Assembly: GCF_900188405.1 (NCBI RefSeq)
Contig: NZ_FZOF01000005.1
Coordinates: forward strand, 310,001 to 374,000
DNA length: 64,000 nt
Reading direction: 5' to 3'
From: Actinacidiphila glaucinigra
Lineage (GTDB): Bacteria; Actinomycetota; Actinomycetes; Streptomycetales; Streptomycetaceae
Position numbers and translations under genes: made by a program. Below the pieces are notes generated by a model, which did not search any database, was not told where the DNA came from, and was given only the letters and a program-made list of their open reading frames with translations. Of the stretch, positions 1 to 8,522 are shown one piece after another; within the stretch, counting starts at the first letter, position 1; every line of letters starts with the position of its first letter.

Positions 1-315
1 CGTGCTGTCGAAACCGGCCCCCTCGGCGACCTGCCCGACCAGCGCGGCGGCGCCCTTGAGGTCGATGCCCTCCTGCCGGCCCCGGGCGGCCAGTTCGGTG
101 AAGCGGCCGGTCTCCTCCTCCACGAAGTGCAGCAGGCTCTCCCGCAACAGGTCGTGCTGCGTGGCGAAGTGGTAGGTCACCGAGCCGAGGGACACCCCGG
201 CCTCCTGGGCGATGCGCCGGTTGGTGACCGCGGCGACACCGTCCTGACCGATGATCCGCAGGACGGCGCTGATGATGTTCTGGCGGGTGCCGGCGGGGTT
301 GGGCATGTCCGTCAT
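1..315 (-). CDS. TetR-family transcriptional regulator, N-terminal part (cut by window edge)
   Basis: Reading leftwards from the ATG at 315, the first 50 or so residues form a typical TetR DNA-binding domain: a helix ending in the VLRIIGQDGVAAVTNRRIA segment, then the recognition helix AQEAGVSLGSVTYHF. The remaining visible part begins the ligand-binding domain, and the C-terminus lies outside the window. The start overlaps the amidase stop as ATGA, so the two genes are translationally coupled. From that linkage I infer that it regulates the amidase and the divergent SDR through the palindrome at 1737-1756. The ligand is unknown. Confidence 0.88.
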   Translation of the reverse strand, partial: MTDMPNPAGTRQNIISAVLRIIGQDGVAAVTNRRIAQEAGVSLGSVTYHFATQHDLLRESLLHFVEEETGRFTELAARGRQEGIDLKGAAALVGQVAEGAGFDST

Positions 316-1718
316 TCTGTCACCGCGGCGGGGGCGCGCTGCTCGTACCAGCGCTGATCGCTCTCCAACTGCGCGGCGAGCGAGATCAGCAGGGGCTCGC
401 TGTGGGCCGGACCGAGGAACTGCGCGCCCACCGGCAGGCCGTCGCCGAAGCCCGCCGGGACGCTGACGCCCGGCCAGCCGAGCACGTTCCAGGGCCAGGC
501 GTACGGGCAGGCCGCGATCACCGCCTGGTCGGTCCGCCGCCCGGACAGCTCCGTCATGGCCCCGACGGCCGGGGGCGGGGTGGCGGTGGCGGGGGTGAGC
601 AGCACGTCGAAGCGGGAGAAGAGCTCCCCTATCCGGCGGTGCTGGCCGCCCTCCGCGCGGCGGGCCCGGCGCAGGGCTGCCCCGGCGAGCAGTCGCCCGT
701 TCCGGGAGGCGGTCAGGGTGCGGGGGTCGAGAAGCGTACGGTCCGGGACGCGCTCGCTCCACTGGCTGATGCCCGCGAACGCGCGGGGCAGGAAGCTCAG
801 CCCGATCAGGCCGTAACGCGGCTCGGCCTCCTCCACCTCGTGGCCCAGCCGGGCGAGGGCGTCGGCCAGGTCGCCCACCGCGCGGCGCACGGCGGGATGG
901 AGCGGTGCACGGGCGGCGACGAACGGGGGCCGCCAGGACACCGCGATCCGCAGCCGGCCCGGTTCGCGGCCGGCCGCCTCCACGGCGGCGATGCCCGGGG
1001 GCCGGTGGATGTCGCCCGGGTGCTGCCCGGCGGCGGCGTCCAGCAGCAGCGCGGCGTCGCCCACGGTGCGGGCGAGCGGGCCGTTGACGGTCAGGCCGTG
1101 GAAGGACTCGGCGTCCGGCCAGGTGGAGACCCGGCCGCGCTGCGGCTTGATGCCGACCAGGCGCGTCCACGCCGCGGGGATGCGGACCGAGCCCGCCCCG
1201 TCCGAGCCGAGCGCCGCGGCGACCACTCCCGCGGCCACCGCGGCCGCGGCACCGCCGGAGGAGCCGCCGGGCGTGTGCCCGAGGTTCCACGGGTTGCGGG
1301 TGGCACCAAAGGCGGGGCCCTCGGTGAACGGCCACTGCCCCAGCTCGCAGGTGTTGGTCTTGCCGACGACGATCGCGCCGGCCGCGCGCAGGCGCCGTAC
1401 CGCCTCCCCGTCCCGCGCCTTGGCCGGGAACGCCCCCGCGCAGCCGAACGCGGTGGGTTCGCCCGCCAGGTCCGTGTCGTCCTTGATGGCGACGGGGACG
1501 CCGAGCAGCGGCAGCCGCTCGCCGCGCTCCAGCCGCCGGTCGGCCTCCTCGGCCTCCGCCAGGGCCGCCTCGGCGCGAACGCGGCGGAAGGCGTTGACGG
1601 TCGCCTGGGTGGCGTCGACGCGCTCGAGCGACCTGCGCACCAGTTCCGCGGCGGTGACATCGCCTTCGCGCAGCGCACGCGCCTGCGCCGCAAGCCCCTC
1701 GGTCCGGGCAGTGGACAC
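312..1718 (-). CDS. Amidase (amidase signature family)
   Basis: The protein has 468 residues, normal for amidase-signature hydrolases, which cleave amide bonds with a Ser-cisSer-Lys triad. The triad is visible: Lys79 in VAIKDD, Ser153 in PGGSSGG and Ser177 in GSDGAGSVR. The Ser153-Ser177 spacing of 24 equals that of fatty-acid amide hydrolase. No signal peptide is seen, so it is probably cytoplasmic. It is not GatA by context, because no gatB or gatC is nearby. The gene shares an ATGA overlap with the TetR regulator downstream and has a divergent SDR upstream, which suggests an inducible catabolic or detoxification module. The substrate cannot be told from sequence. Confidence 0.9.
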   Translation of the reverse strand: MSTARTEGLAAQARALREGDVTAAELVRRSLERVDATQATVNAFRRVRAEAALAEAEEADRRLERGERLPLLGVPVAIKDDTDLAGEPTAFGCAGAFPAKARDGEAVRRLRAAGAIVVGKTNTCELGQWPFTEGPAFGATRNPWNLGHTPGGSSGGAAAAVAAGVVAAALGSDGAGSVRIPAAWTRLVGIKPQRGRVSTWPDAESFHGLTVNGPLARTVGDAALLLDAAAGQHPGDIHRPPGIAAVEAAGREPGRLRIAVSWRPPFVAARAPLHPAVRRAVGDLADALARLGHEVEEAEPRYGLIGLSFLPRAFAGISQWSERVPDRTLLDPRTLTASRNGRLLAGAALRRARRAEGGQHRRIGELFSRFDVLLTPATATPPPAVGAMTELSGRRTDQAVIAACPYAWPWNVLGWPGVSVPAGFGDGLPVGAQFLGPAHSEPLLISLAAQLESDQRWYEQRAPAAVTE

Positions 1719-1736
1719 GGCCGCCCCCTCTCCCTA

Positions 1737-1756
1737 TTGTTCGTTCGAACGAACAA
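1737..1756. promoter_or_regulatory. 20-bp perfect palindrome, probable TetR operator
   Basis: The sequence TTGTTCGTTCGAACGAACAA is a perfect inverted repeat between the divergent amidase (start 1718) and SDR (start 1774). Its size and AT-richer composition in a GC-rich setting fit a TetR dimer site that could control both promoters. The regulator encoded at 1-315 is the obvious candidate, by inference from linkage. Confidence 0.75.
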
Positions 1757-1773
1757 GACGGGAGGTTAGACGG

Positions 1774-2568
1774 ATGCGGATCGCCGGTGCAACTGTTCTG
1801 CTCACGGGTGCCACGGGTGGGCTCGGCCAGGACATGGCACGCGAACTCGCCGCCAAGGGCGCGCGGTTGACCCTCAGCGGACGCCGTCCCGACGTCCTCG
1901 AACCTCTGGCGAAGAGCCTGGACGCGAGGGCCGTACCCGCCGACCTCGCGGTCCGGTCCGATGTGGAGCGGCTGGCCGCCGAGTGCGCCGGCATCGACGT
2001 CCTCGTGGCGAACGCCGCCCTGCCGAGCAGCGGCGAACTGCTGGACTACACCCCCGACGAACTCGACCGGGCCCTGATGGTCAACCTGCGCGCACCGGTG
2101 CTGCTGGCCCGGCTGCTGGCACCGGCCATGGTCGGGGCCGGGCGGGGCCACATCGTCCTCATCGGCTCGCTGTCGGGCAAGGCGGCCTCACGGTCCACCT
2201 CCCTCTACAACGCGACCAAGTTCGGACTGCGCGGCTTCGCCCACGGCTTCCGCGAGGACCTGCACGGCACCGGTGTCGGGGTGTCGCTGGTCCAGCCGGG
2301 CTTCGTCAGGGACGCGGGCATGTTCGCCGACACAGGCGCCAAGGCGCCGGCCGGCGCCCGTACGGTGACGCCGCGGCAGGTCACGGCGGGAGTCGTACGG
2401 GCCGTGGAGCGCAACCTCGGCGAGGTGAACGTGGCCCCGCCCGAACTGCGGCTGCTCACCGCCGTCGCCGGGCAGTTCCCGGTGTTCGCGGCCCGCGTCC
2501 AGCGGCTCAGCGGATCGGCGGACCGCGCGACGCGGGACATCGTGACGGCCCAGCGGCACCGCCGCTGA
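1774..2568 (+). CDS. SDR-family NAD(P)-dependent oxidoreductase
   Basis: This 264-residue protein is a classical short-chain dehydrogenase/reductase. The cofactor motif TGATGGLG lies at residues 11-18, an NAA-type motif (ANAAL) near 80, and the catalytic YNATK has Tyr145 and Lys149, with a serine near 132-134. I chose the ATG at 1774 because GGGAGG lies 8-13 bases upstream and the Rossmann fold begins directly after it. It is divergent from the amidase and shares its palindrome, so both are probably co-induced. The substrate is unknown. Confidence 0.9.
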   Translation: MRIAGATVLLTGATGGLGQDMARELAAKGARLTLSGRRPDVLEPLAKSLDARAVPADLAVRSDVERLAAECAGIDVLVANAALPSSGELLDYTPDELDRALMVNLRAPVLLARLLAPAMVGAGRGHIVLIGSLSGKAASRSTSLYNATKFGLRGFAHGFREDLHGTGVGVSLVQPGFVRDAGMFADTGAKAPAGARTVTPRQVTAGVVRAVERNLGEVNVAPPELRLLTAVAGQFPVFAARVQRLSGSADRATRDIVTAQRHRR

Positions 2569-2581
2569 GCGGCCGGACCGT

Positions 2582-3565
2582 TCACATCTCCGGGTACCGG
2601 CGGCGCCGCCAGGTCCACGCGATCGCGGCGGCGGCCACCGCCCAGCCGACGAGCACCAGATAGGGGAAGGCGTACTGGTTGCCCTCGAAGTAGATCGCGT
2701 TGTGCTGCGCGTTCACCGACGCCCCGGGCGGCAGCCAGCGGCCCACGGCCCCCAGCGGCTGGGGAAGGAGCAGCCAGGAGACCGCCCCGCCCGAGGACGG
2801 ATTGCCCAGCAGCACCATGAGCAGCCACGTCGGCAGGATGGCCCACTTCCCGAACAGCATGTAGAACGCGGTGAACACCAGCCCCGAGGTCACCATCGTC
2901 AGGGTGAGGATCCCCCAGGACTCCGGGAAGGGCAGCCGCAGCACGTGCAGGCCCCAGTCGACGACCGCGACGATGGAGAGGCTGCCGAGCACGGAGTACA
3001 CCACGATCGTCAGGAAGCGCTCCAGCGGTCTCAGCTCCGACGCGTGCACGGTCAGCTGCACCGCGCCGAGGAATCCCACGATGACCGCGGCGAGCGTGAT
3101 GTAGAAGATCGCGAGCCCCTGGGGATCACCGGGCTGCAGCGGTTTGAGGTTGCCCAGGCTGAGCCGCACCCCGGCCTGCGCGGCCGCCGTCGGGGCGGCC
3201 GCCGCAAGGACGCGGGCCACCGATGCCCCCGCGGCCGGCACCAGGTCGAACGCGACGGTGCCGCCCCCGGCCTTCGTCTGCGCCACGGCGAACACATGCT
3301 GCCGGTCGACGGCGTCGACGGCGGCCGCGCGCGTGGCGAAGCGCCGCTGCACCAGCTGGGTGCTCAGGTCCGAGTCCATCCCCGCCACGAACCTCTGCAG
3401 CTGCGGTGAGTCGTCCACGACGCCGATCGGGATGTGATGCGGCGTCGGATGCGCCATGGCGAAGCTGTACGAGCCGGCGAACAGCCCCGCTCCCACCGCC
3501 AGCAGCAGGACGATGACCACGGCCGGCCGGAAACGTGACAGCCCGGAGGGGTGAGTCATCGGCAT
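2582..3565 (-). CDS. ABC-2-like / DUF3533-type membrane protein
   Basis: The 327-residue protein has one transmembrane segment near residues 13-35, an external domain up to about residue 155, then about five hydrophobic segments and a short basic tail (WRRRRYPEM). This layout matches ABC-2-type permease or YhgE-like membrane proteins often found in efflux loci. No ATPase lies next to it, so transport is not proven. A second ATG two codons in (MTHPS) is an alternative start. It lies 167 bases downstream of the MerR gene on the same strand and may be regulated by it. Confidence 0.75.
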   Translation of the reverse strand: MPMTHPSGLSRFRPAVVIVLLLAVGAGLFAGSYSFAMAHPTPHHIPIGVVDDSPQLQRFVAGMDSDLSTQLVQRRFATRAAAVDAVDRQHVFAVAQTKAGGGTVAFDLVPAAGASVARVLAAAAPTAAAQAGVRLSLGNLKPLQPGDPQGLAIFYITLAAVIVGFLGAVQLTVHASELRPLERFLTIVVYSVLGSLSIVAVVDWGLHVLRLPFPESWGILTLTMVTSGLVFTAFYMLFGKWAILPTWLLMVLLGNPSSGGAVSWLLLPQPLGAVGRWLPPGASVNAQHNAIYFEGNQYAFPYLVLVGWAVAAAAIAWTWRRRRYPEM

Positions 3566-3732
3566 ACCCTCATCGCGCCCTCCGAAAGGCCGGGCCCCGT
3601 CCCGGCGGTGTCGCGGCAGGGCCGGGGCTGTGGGGCGAACCCGCGGCCCAAATTACTGCCGGTGATCGCCCCCCGCTACCTGACGGGGCGTGGCCCCGGC
3701 GCACCGGCGTGGCGGGCGCGGTGGCCGTCGGC

Positions 3733-4677
3733 TCACGCGCGGCCGGCCTCCAGGGCCCGGACGGCCCAGTCCAGGGCGGGCCCGCGGCTCGCCGGCACGG
3801 GCCAGCCGTTGATCACCGCGAGCAGCCGGGTGTACCGCTCCCGGCGCGGGTCGGACGCGGTCCGCAGACGGGTCAGCAGCCGCCGCCGTAGTTCGGTGCC
3901 GTCCTCGACGCCGAGGAGACCGGCGTACTCGGCGGCGACCGCCGCGACGACCGGACGTGCCCGGTCGGAGGCGGGGTCGACGCCGGCGGCAACGGCGATG
4001 CCGGCCCGTTCTCCGGCCGAGGCGACGACGTCGCGGCGCGGCGGCGAGGTCCCGGCCCTCGCGCGGTCGGCAACGTGCTCCTCGACCGCCCTGCGCATCA
4101 CGGCCCGGAATCCGGGGTCACGGGAGAGTTCGGCCAGCTCCACCCAGGCCTGGAGCTGGTCCGGGTGGGGGTCGTCGGGCAGCGCCGGGGTGAGGGTGCG
4201 GCGCGGGCCCGCGAGGGCGGGATCCTCCGCGTGGGCGCCCGGCGCGCCGAGCACGGCGTCGAGGAAGTCGTCGATGAGCCGGCCGCGCTCCCGCGCGGAC
4301 AGCCCGGCCAGTTCGTGCATGAGTTCCGTCTCCTCCGGGGTGGATCCGCGCCGGGCCACGGCCGTCAGCACCGCGCGCCGCACCCGCAGCGTGCGGATCT
4401 GCGCCTCCAGGGCCGCGGCGTGGGCCGCCGCGGCCTCGGGCAGCGACAGCTCCCGGTCCACGACCCGCCGGATCGTCGCCAGGTCGAGTCCCAGGTCGCG
4501 CAGGGTCCGCACGAGCTCCAGCCGGGCCAGGGCCGGGCCGTCGTAACGGCGGTAGCCGGCCGGGCTGCGGCCGGCGGGCGTCACGATCCCCCGGTCCGAG
4601 TAGAAGCGGATGGTCTTGACCGTCAGCCCGGTGCGCCGGGCCAGGTCCCCGATCGAGTAGCGCGCGTCGCCGTTCAC
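3733..4677 (-). CDS. MerR-family transcriptional regulator
   Basis: Residues 6-75 form a MerR winged helix: YSIGDLARRTGLTVKTIRFYSDRGIV, followed by the wing motif GYRRYDG. A helical linker at about 80-110 would make the antiparallel coiled-coil of the dimer. The remaining 200 residues are a long C-terminal domain I cannot assign; total length is 314. MerR proteins usually bind between spaced -35 and -10 elements of their target promoters. The gene sits 33 bases after the GMC oxidoreductase and 167 bases before the membrane protein gene, so either could be its target. Confidence 0.88.
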   Translation of the reverse strand: MNGDARYSIGDLARRTGLTVKTIRFYSDRGIVTPAGRSPAGYRRYDGPALARLELVRTLRDLGLDLATIRRVVDRELSLPEAAAAHAAALEAQIRTLRVRRAVLTAVARRGSTPEETELMHELAGLSARERGRLIDDFLDAVLGAPGAHAEDPALAGPRRTLTPALPDDPHPDQLQAWVELAELSRDPGFRAVMRRAVEEHVADRARAGTSPPRRDVVASAGERAGIAVAAGVDPASDRARPVVAAVAAEYAGLLGVEDGTELRRRLLTRLRTASDPRRERYTRLLAVINGWPVPASRGPALDWAVRALEAGRA

Positions 4678-4710
4678 ACCCCCACTCTTCCGTCTCCCCC
4701 TGAGGGAGAC

Positions 4711-6360
4711 TCAAGCCCCCGCTCGGACCGCCACGGCCCGTGCCGCCTCCGCGACCTCGCCCCGGCGCGTCGCGCCGGTGAGCGGATCGCTCGGGGCGTA
4801 GCGCACGGGGACGCCGTACTGGGCGCAGCGGGCGGCGATGGCGGGGCAGGCGCGTTCGGCGAGGGCCGCGATGGTGAGGGAGGGGTTGACGGTGAGGGAG
4901 GTGGGGACGGCCGAGCCGTCCGTCACGAACAGCCCGGGGTGGGTGCGCAGCTCGTTGAGCTCGGTCAGCGCGGAGATCGCGGCGGAGTCGCCGAGCCGGC
5001 ACGAGGCGAGGGGGTGGGCGGTCACCGTGCCCGCGACGTCCTCGCTCCACGGACGGACGGTGGCGAGGCCGTCCCGTTCCAGCACCGCTCGGGTGTGGGT
5101 GTCGGCCTCGGCCCAGCCGCGCCGTGTGCCGGACGTCGGCGCGAACCGCATGGTGCCCAGGCCCAGCCCGTTGGCCAGCCGGGTGAAGCTGCCGGTGAGG
5201 GGCGGCACGCCGAAGCTGCCCTCGGCCTCGTCCTCCGTCATGGCGAGCACGGTGAGCCAGGAGCGCCAGCGGGCCCGCATCTGCTTCTTGGCGACGCCCG
5301 ACCAGCGCTGCCCGGCGGTCTGGGCGAGGGTGTTGGTGACGGCCGGGAAGTAGATCTGCTGGAGGGTGAAGCGGGAGAACTGCGGGGCGCTCGCGTCGAG
5401 GCGGTCGAAGGACGCCGCGGTGATCGGCATCCCGATGTGCAGCGCCTCGTAGGCCACGGTCGCGCTGCGCGACAGTCCGAGCAGGGAGCGGACCTTGCCC
5501 TCGTCCATCTCCGCGACGCTGACCCGGTCGCCGTTGCCGGAGAAGTAGCCGCCGACGGCCGGCGGGACTCCGCCGAGGGCGAGCGCCGACCGCTGGAGCA
5601 GCACGGGTGTGCCGACGGCGCCCGCGGCCAGCACCAAGACCTTGGTGTGGAGGGTGCCCGCTCCGGTGGGGCAGGTGTAGTCCGACGGGTCGAGGGTGAT
5701 GTGGTCGACGGCGTAGCGGTAGCCGGGGACCGTGGACGGGCGGATCAGCTGGACCTCGTGCAGCGGCCGGATCTCGGCGCCGTGGGCCTCGGCTGCGGGC
5801 AGGTAGTTGAGCAGCATGGAGCGCTTGGCGCCGAAGCGGCAGCCGGACAGCATCCAGTTGCAGTCGGTGCAGCGGGCCCGGTCGACGGCGACGGGCACCG
5901 GGTTGCAGGTGTGCCCGGCGCGGTCGCAGGCCGCGGCCAGCACGCCGCCCGCGTAGGAGACGTCGGGCCAGTCGAGCTTCGTCACGGGCAGGGCCTGCTC
6001 GACCTGTTCGTACCAGGGGTCGAGGGCGGCACGGCTGAGGGAGGCGGGCCACAGCCGCCGTCCGGCCGCGTCGCGCCGGTCGAAGACGAAGGAGGGCGCG
6101 CGCAGTGACGCGGCGAAGTAGACGACGCTGCCGCCGCCCACGCAGTTGCCCGCGACGACCGAGATGCCGTCGCCCTTGATCACGTCGACGATGCGGGGGT
6201 ATGCACCCAGGCCGAGGTCGTGCGTGAACTCCTCGGTGGCCAGGCGCGGTCCGCGTTCGAGGACGGTGACCCGGGCTCCCGCGGCTGCGAGGTGGTAGGC
6301 GGGTATCGCGCCGCCGAAGCCGCTGCCGATGACGAGGACATCGGTGGTCTGGGGGCTCAT
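4711..6360 (-). CDS. GMC-family FAD-dependent oxidoreductase (cholesterol-oxidase-like)
   Basis: The 549-residue product starts with the FAD-binding motif DVLVIGSGFGGAIPAYHLAAAG and ends with the GMC C-terminal pattern (SLTVNPSLTIAALAERAC). Such enzymes oxidise alcohols or sterols. A cysteine-rich stretch CTDCNWMLSGC lies near residue 160. The start at 6360 overlaps the stop of the upstream Tat-signal gene as ATGA, and the Rossmann motif begins almost at once, so there is no signal peptide of its own. By analogy with gluconate-dehydrogenase-type complexes, the neighbouring Tat protein may carry it across the membrane; this is inference. Confidence 0.85.
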   Translation of the reverse strand: MSPQTTDVLVIGSGFGGAIPAYHLAAAGARVTVLERGPRLATEEFTHDLGLGAYPRIVDVIKGDGISVVAGNCVGGGSVVYFAASLRAPSFVFDRRDAAGRRLWPASLSRAALDPWYEQVEQALPVTKLDWPDVSYAGGVLAAACDRAGHTCNPVPVAVDRARCTDCNWMLSGCRFGAKRSMLLNYLPAAEAHGAEIRPLHEVQLIRPSTVPGYRYAVDHITLDPSDYTCPTGAGTLHTKVLVLAAGAVGTPVLLQRSALALGGVPPAVGGYFSGNGDRVSVAEMDEGKVRSLLGLSRSATVAYEALHIGMPITAASFDRLDASAPQFSRFTLQQIYFPAVTNTLAQTAGQRWSGVAKKQMRARWRSWLTVLAMTEDEAEGSFGVPPLTGSFTRLANGLGLGTMRFAPTSGTRRGWAEADTHTRAVLERDGLATVRPWSEDVAGTVTAHPLASCRLGDSAAISALTELNELRTHPGLFVTDGSAVPTSLTVNPSLTIAALAERACPAIAARCAQYGVPVRYAPSDPLTGATRRGEVAEAARAVAVRAGA

Positions 6361-7019
6361 GCGGGGCTCCCGGAGGGGGTGGTGGCGGGGTGCGGCTCGG
6401 CCAGGGCCGTGCCGTAGGAGTGGGCGGGGTAGCGCCACAGACCGTCGGCGTCGGGCGGCGGGAAACCGGTCCAGACCAGGCCGGGGTGGCCCTCCGCGAG
6501 GGCCTGTGCGGTGTGCCGGTGGGCGGCGGTGTCGAAGGCCAGGCCGACGAGGAAGGCGAGCAGTTGCCAGATCGCGCGGTCGAGGTCGTCGGCCTGGAAC
6601 AGCCTTGCGACCAGGGTCGTGCGGTGGTCGAAGGAGAGGCCGACGAAGGGCGGGCGGTCGATGGGGAGCAGGATGAGCCGGCTGACCGCGAAGGCGGTGG
6701 CGCGCGCGTCCAGCAGTGCCGCGATGCCCGGCAGGAGCGGGTTCAGCGGGAGTTCGGGCGAGGTGAGGAGGGCGATCACGCCGGCCTGTACGGCTCCGGG
6801 GCCGGGTGCGGCTCCGGCGATGGCGCGGTCGGAGGACGAGCGTCGCTCCCCCGGCACGAGGGTGTCGGCGAAGGCCTCCAGGGTGGAGACCGGCCAGGAG
6901 CCGAGCGCGGCGGCGGACGCCGCGGGTGCCGCCACCGTGCCCAGCACGGGCAGTGCCGCGACGGCGGCGGCGAGGCCGCGCAGTACGGCGCGCCGGTCGA
7001 TGTCCGCGGTGGGGGGCAT
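6357..7019 (-). CDS. Tat-signal small subunit (DUF5987-like / gluconate dehydrogenase subunit 3-like)
   Basis: The 220-residue protein opens with a twin-arginine-type signal (DRRAVLRGLAAAVAALPVLGTVAAPAASA), followed by SWPVSTLEAFADTLVPGER. That order is typical of the Tat-exported small subunits that accompany GMC dehydrogenases. Its start is 3 bases after the secreted-protein gene and its end overlaps the GMC start, so the three are one transcription unit. The likely role is export partner or electron-transfer subunit for the GMC flavoprotein. The family name is from memory and should be checked by profile search. Confidence 0.75.
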   Translation of the reverse strand: MPPTADIDRRAVLRGLAAAVAALPVLGTVAAPAASAAALGSWPVSTLEAFADTLVPGERRSSSDRAIAGAAPGPGAVQAGVIALLTSPELPLNPLLPGIAALLDARATAFAVSRLILLPIDRPPFVGLSFDHRTTLVARLFQADDLDRAIWQLLAFLVGLAFDTAAHRHTAQALAEGHPGLVWTGFPPPDADGLWRYPAHSYGTALAEPHPATTPSGSPA

Positions 7020-7021
7020 CG

Positions 7022-7612
7022 TCACCGTCCCGCGCAGAGCAGGCTGAAGGGCAGGGAGACGGCCAGGCCCGTCTCGCCCGCCTCGTCGCCGTAGGCCTCG
7101 AGGACGTCGGCGAGTTCGGGCAGGTGGGGGCGGAGCGCGGCCACCAGGTCGCCGATGCCCGCGGTGACCCCGCCGACCTTGAAGTTCGTCAGGAGCATCG
7201 CCGCGCGACGGCCGCGCTTGTCGAACCAGTAGCGGCCGTCCCAGGAGACGTACGGGACGGCTCCGGTGGTGGACTGCACGCTCCAGTGGTCGCGCTGGTA
7301 GTAGCGGCACACGGGGAGGGCGAGCGCGAAGCGGGCGGGTTCGGCGAGCAGGAAGCGGACGGCGCCGCCGTTGTCGAGCGTGATGTCGCGCTTGGAGTAC
7401 TCCACGCACACCGGGTCGGACAGCCACAGCCAGGGGTCGGGCGTCTCACCCTCCCCGTACGCGTGCCAGTCGCAGGCGGCGGCGAACGGCGGCTCGGTGT
7501 ACGGCTCGGGGGCGTTCGCGGAGGCCGGTGTGGCGGCGGTGGCCGCGGTCGCGGCGAGCAGGACGGCCAGGGCGGACGTCAGCAGGCGTGAGGGACGGCG
7601 GAAACGGGGCAT
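7022..7612 (-). CDS. Secreted protein of unknown function
   Basis: The 196-residue protein begins with a Sec signal (MPRFRRPSRLLTSALAVLL, cleavage probably after TPASA). The mature part contains three cysteines in ACDWHAYGEGE, DPVCVEYSK and VCRYYQRDHW, and ends with PFSLLCAGR. I recognise no catalytic motif. I chose the ATG at 7612 because the signal peptide begins there. It is first in the leftward unit with the Tat protein and GMC oxidoreductase, so it may be a redox or substrate-binding accessory. The divergent GntR gene shares the palindromic promoter region. Confidence 0.8.
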   Translation of the reverse strand: MPRFRRPSRLLTSALAVLLAATAATAATPASANAPEPYTEPPFAAACDWHAYGEGETPDPWLWLSDPVCVEYSKRDITLDNGGAVRFLLAEPARFALALPVCRYYQRDHWSVQSTTGAVPYVSWDGRYWFDKRGRRAAMLLTNFKVGGVTAGIGDLVAALRPHLPELADVLEAYGDEAGETGLAVSLPFSLLCAGR

Positions 7613-7704
7613 GGGCAGACTCCGGCGGTCGTGGGGGCGGGGCGTACGGGGCCTGGGCACCACGCAGGATGCCGCTGACGGGACGTCAGAGCAAGAGGTT
7701 GAAC

Positions 7705-7747
7705 ACACACTCATTGAATGAGTGGCTCATCCACTGCCTGAGTGTGT
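7705..7747. promoter_or_regulatory. Nested inverted repeats in a divergent promoter region, probable GntR operator
   Basis: CACTCATTGAATGAGTG at 7708-7724 is a perfect 8+1+8 palindrome. A second inverted pair, ACACACTCA (7705-7713) and TGAGTGTGT (7739-7747), brackets it. The region lies between the divergent secreted-protein gene (start 7612) and GntR gene (start 7808). FadR-type GntR regulators bind short palindromes of this sort. I infer autoregulation and control of the leftward unit. Confidence 0.6.
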
Positions 7748-7807
7748 TGACGCGCCACCCCCTTGCCGGGTGGGCTGGGGCCGGACCGCTTCGAGAGGAC
7801 GACCACG

Positions 7808-8500
7808 GTGGAGCCACTGCCCCGCGAGACCATCGTCGACGTACTGGAACGCCGCCTGCAGGAGGACATCCTGGACGGCACCCATCCCGCAGGCAGCCTG
7901 CTGCCTCCCGAACAGCGCCTGGCCGAGGGGTACGGCGTCACCCGCACCACGGTGAAGCACGCCTTCGGCCGGCTCACCCAGGCCGGGCTCCTGGAGACCC
8001 GCCACGGCGTCGGCACCCGAGTCCGCGACTACCTGCGCCTCGGCGGCGCGGACCTGCTGCCCATGCTCGTCCGGCACAACCCGGAATGGCTGGCCGACAT
8101 CTTCGAAGTCCGCGCCGGCGTCGGCACGTTGATCGCCGAGCGCGCGGCCGCGAAGGCCACTCCCCCGCAACGCGCCCGGCTGCGAACCCTCCTGGACGCC
8201 GTCGCCGCGGCCACCGAGCCCGACGCCGTCCAACTGGCCGACGCCGAGGTCCACCGCGCCCTCGCCCGGGCCACCGGCAACCGCGTCTACGTACTGCTCA
8301 CCAACACCCTCTTCGCCGCCTACCTGCCCCTGCGCGTCCGCCTCGTCGCGCCCTTCCACGACCCGGCCGAGTCCGCCGCCCGCCTGGAGCCCCTCGTCAC
8401 GGCGGTCGCCGCCGGCGACCCGGCCACGGCCCGCACGGCGGCGCAGGCGTACCTCGGCGAGACGCAGCGCATCATGCTGGAGGCACTCGAACCGTCCTGA
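7808..8500 (+). CDS. FadR/GntR-family transcriptional regulator with FCD domain
   Basis: The 230-residue protein has a GntR winged helix at its N-terminus (ILDGTHPAGSLLPPEQRLAEGYGVTRTTVKHAFGRL) and an all-helical FCD ligand domain from about residue 80 (IFEVRAGVGTLIAERAA to the C-terminus). FCD regulators sense small carboxylates or metals. I chose GTG at 7808, with GAGAGGA about 10 bases upstream; an in-frame upstream extension lacks a ribosome site. It is likely to act on the divergent secreted/Tat/GMC unit through the palindromes at 7705-7747. Confidence 0.87.
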   Translation: MEPLPRETIVDVLERRLQEDILDGTHPAGSLLPPEQRLAEGYGVTRTTVKHAFGRLTQAGLLETRHGVGTRVRDYLRLGGADLLPMLVRHNPEWLADIFEVRAGVGTLIAERAAAKATPPQRARLRTLLDAVAAATEPDAVQLADAEVHRALARATGNRVYVLLTNTLFAAYLPLRVRLVAPFHDPAESAARLEPLVTAVAAGDPATARTAAQAYLGETQRIMLEALEPS

Positions 8501-8522
8501 GGCACGACGGCCCCAGGCCGAG

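Noticed and set aside
4075..6108. Long open frame (677 codons) on the plus strand opposite the MerR and GMC genes
   Set aside because: It is antisense to two well-supported genes and has a Gly/Arg/Ala/Val-rich composition caused by GC-biased third positions. No domain is recognisable.
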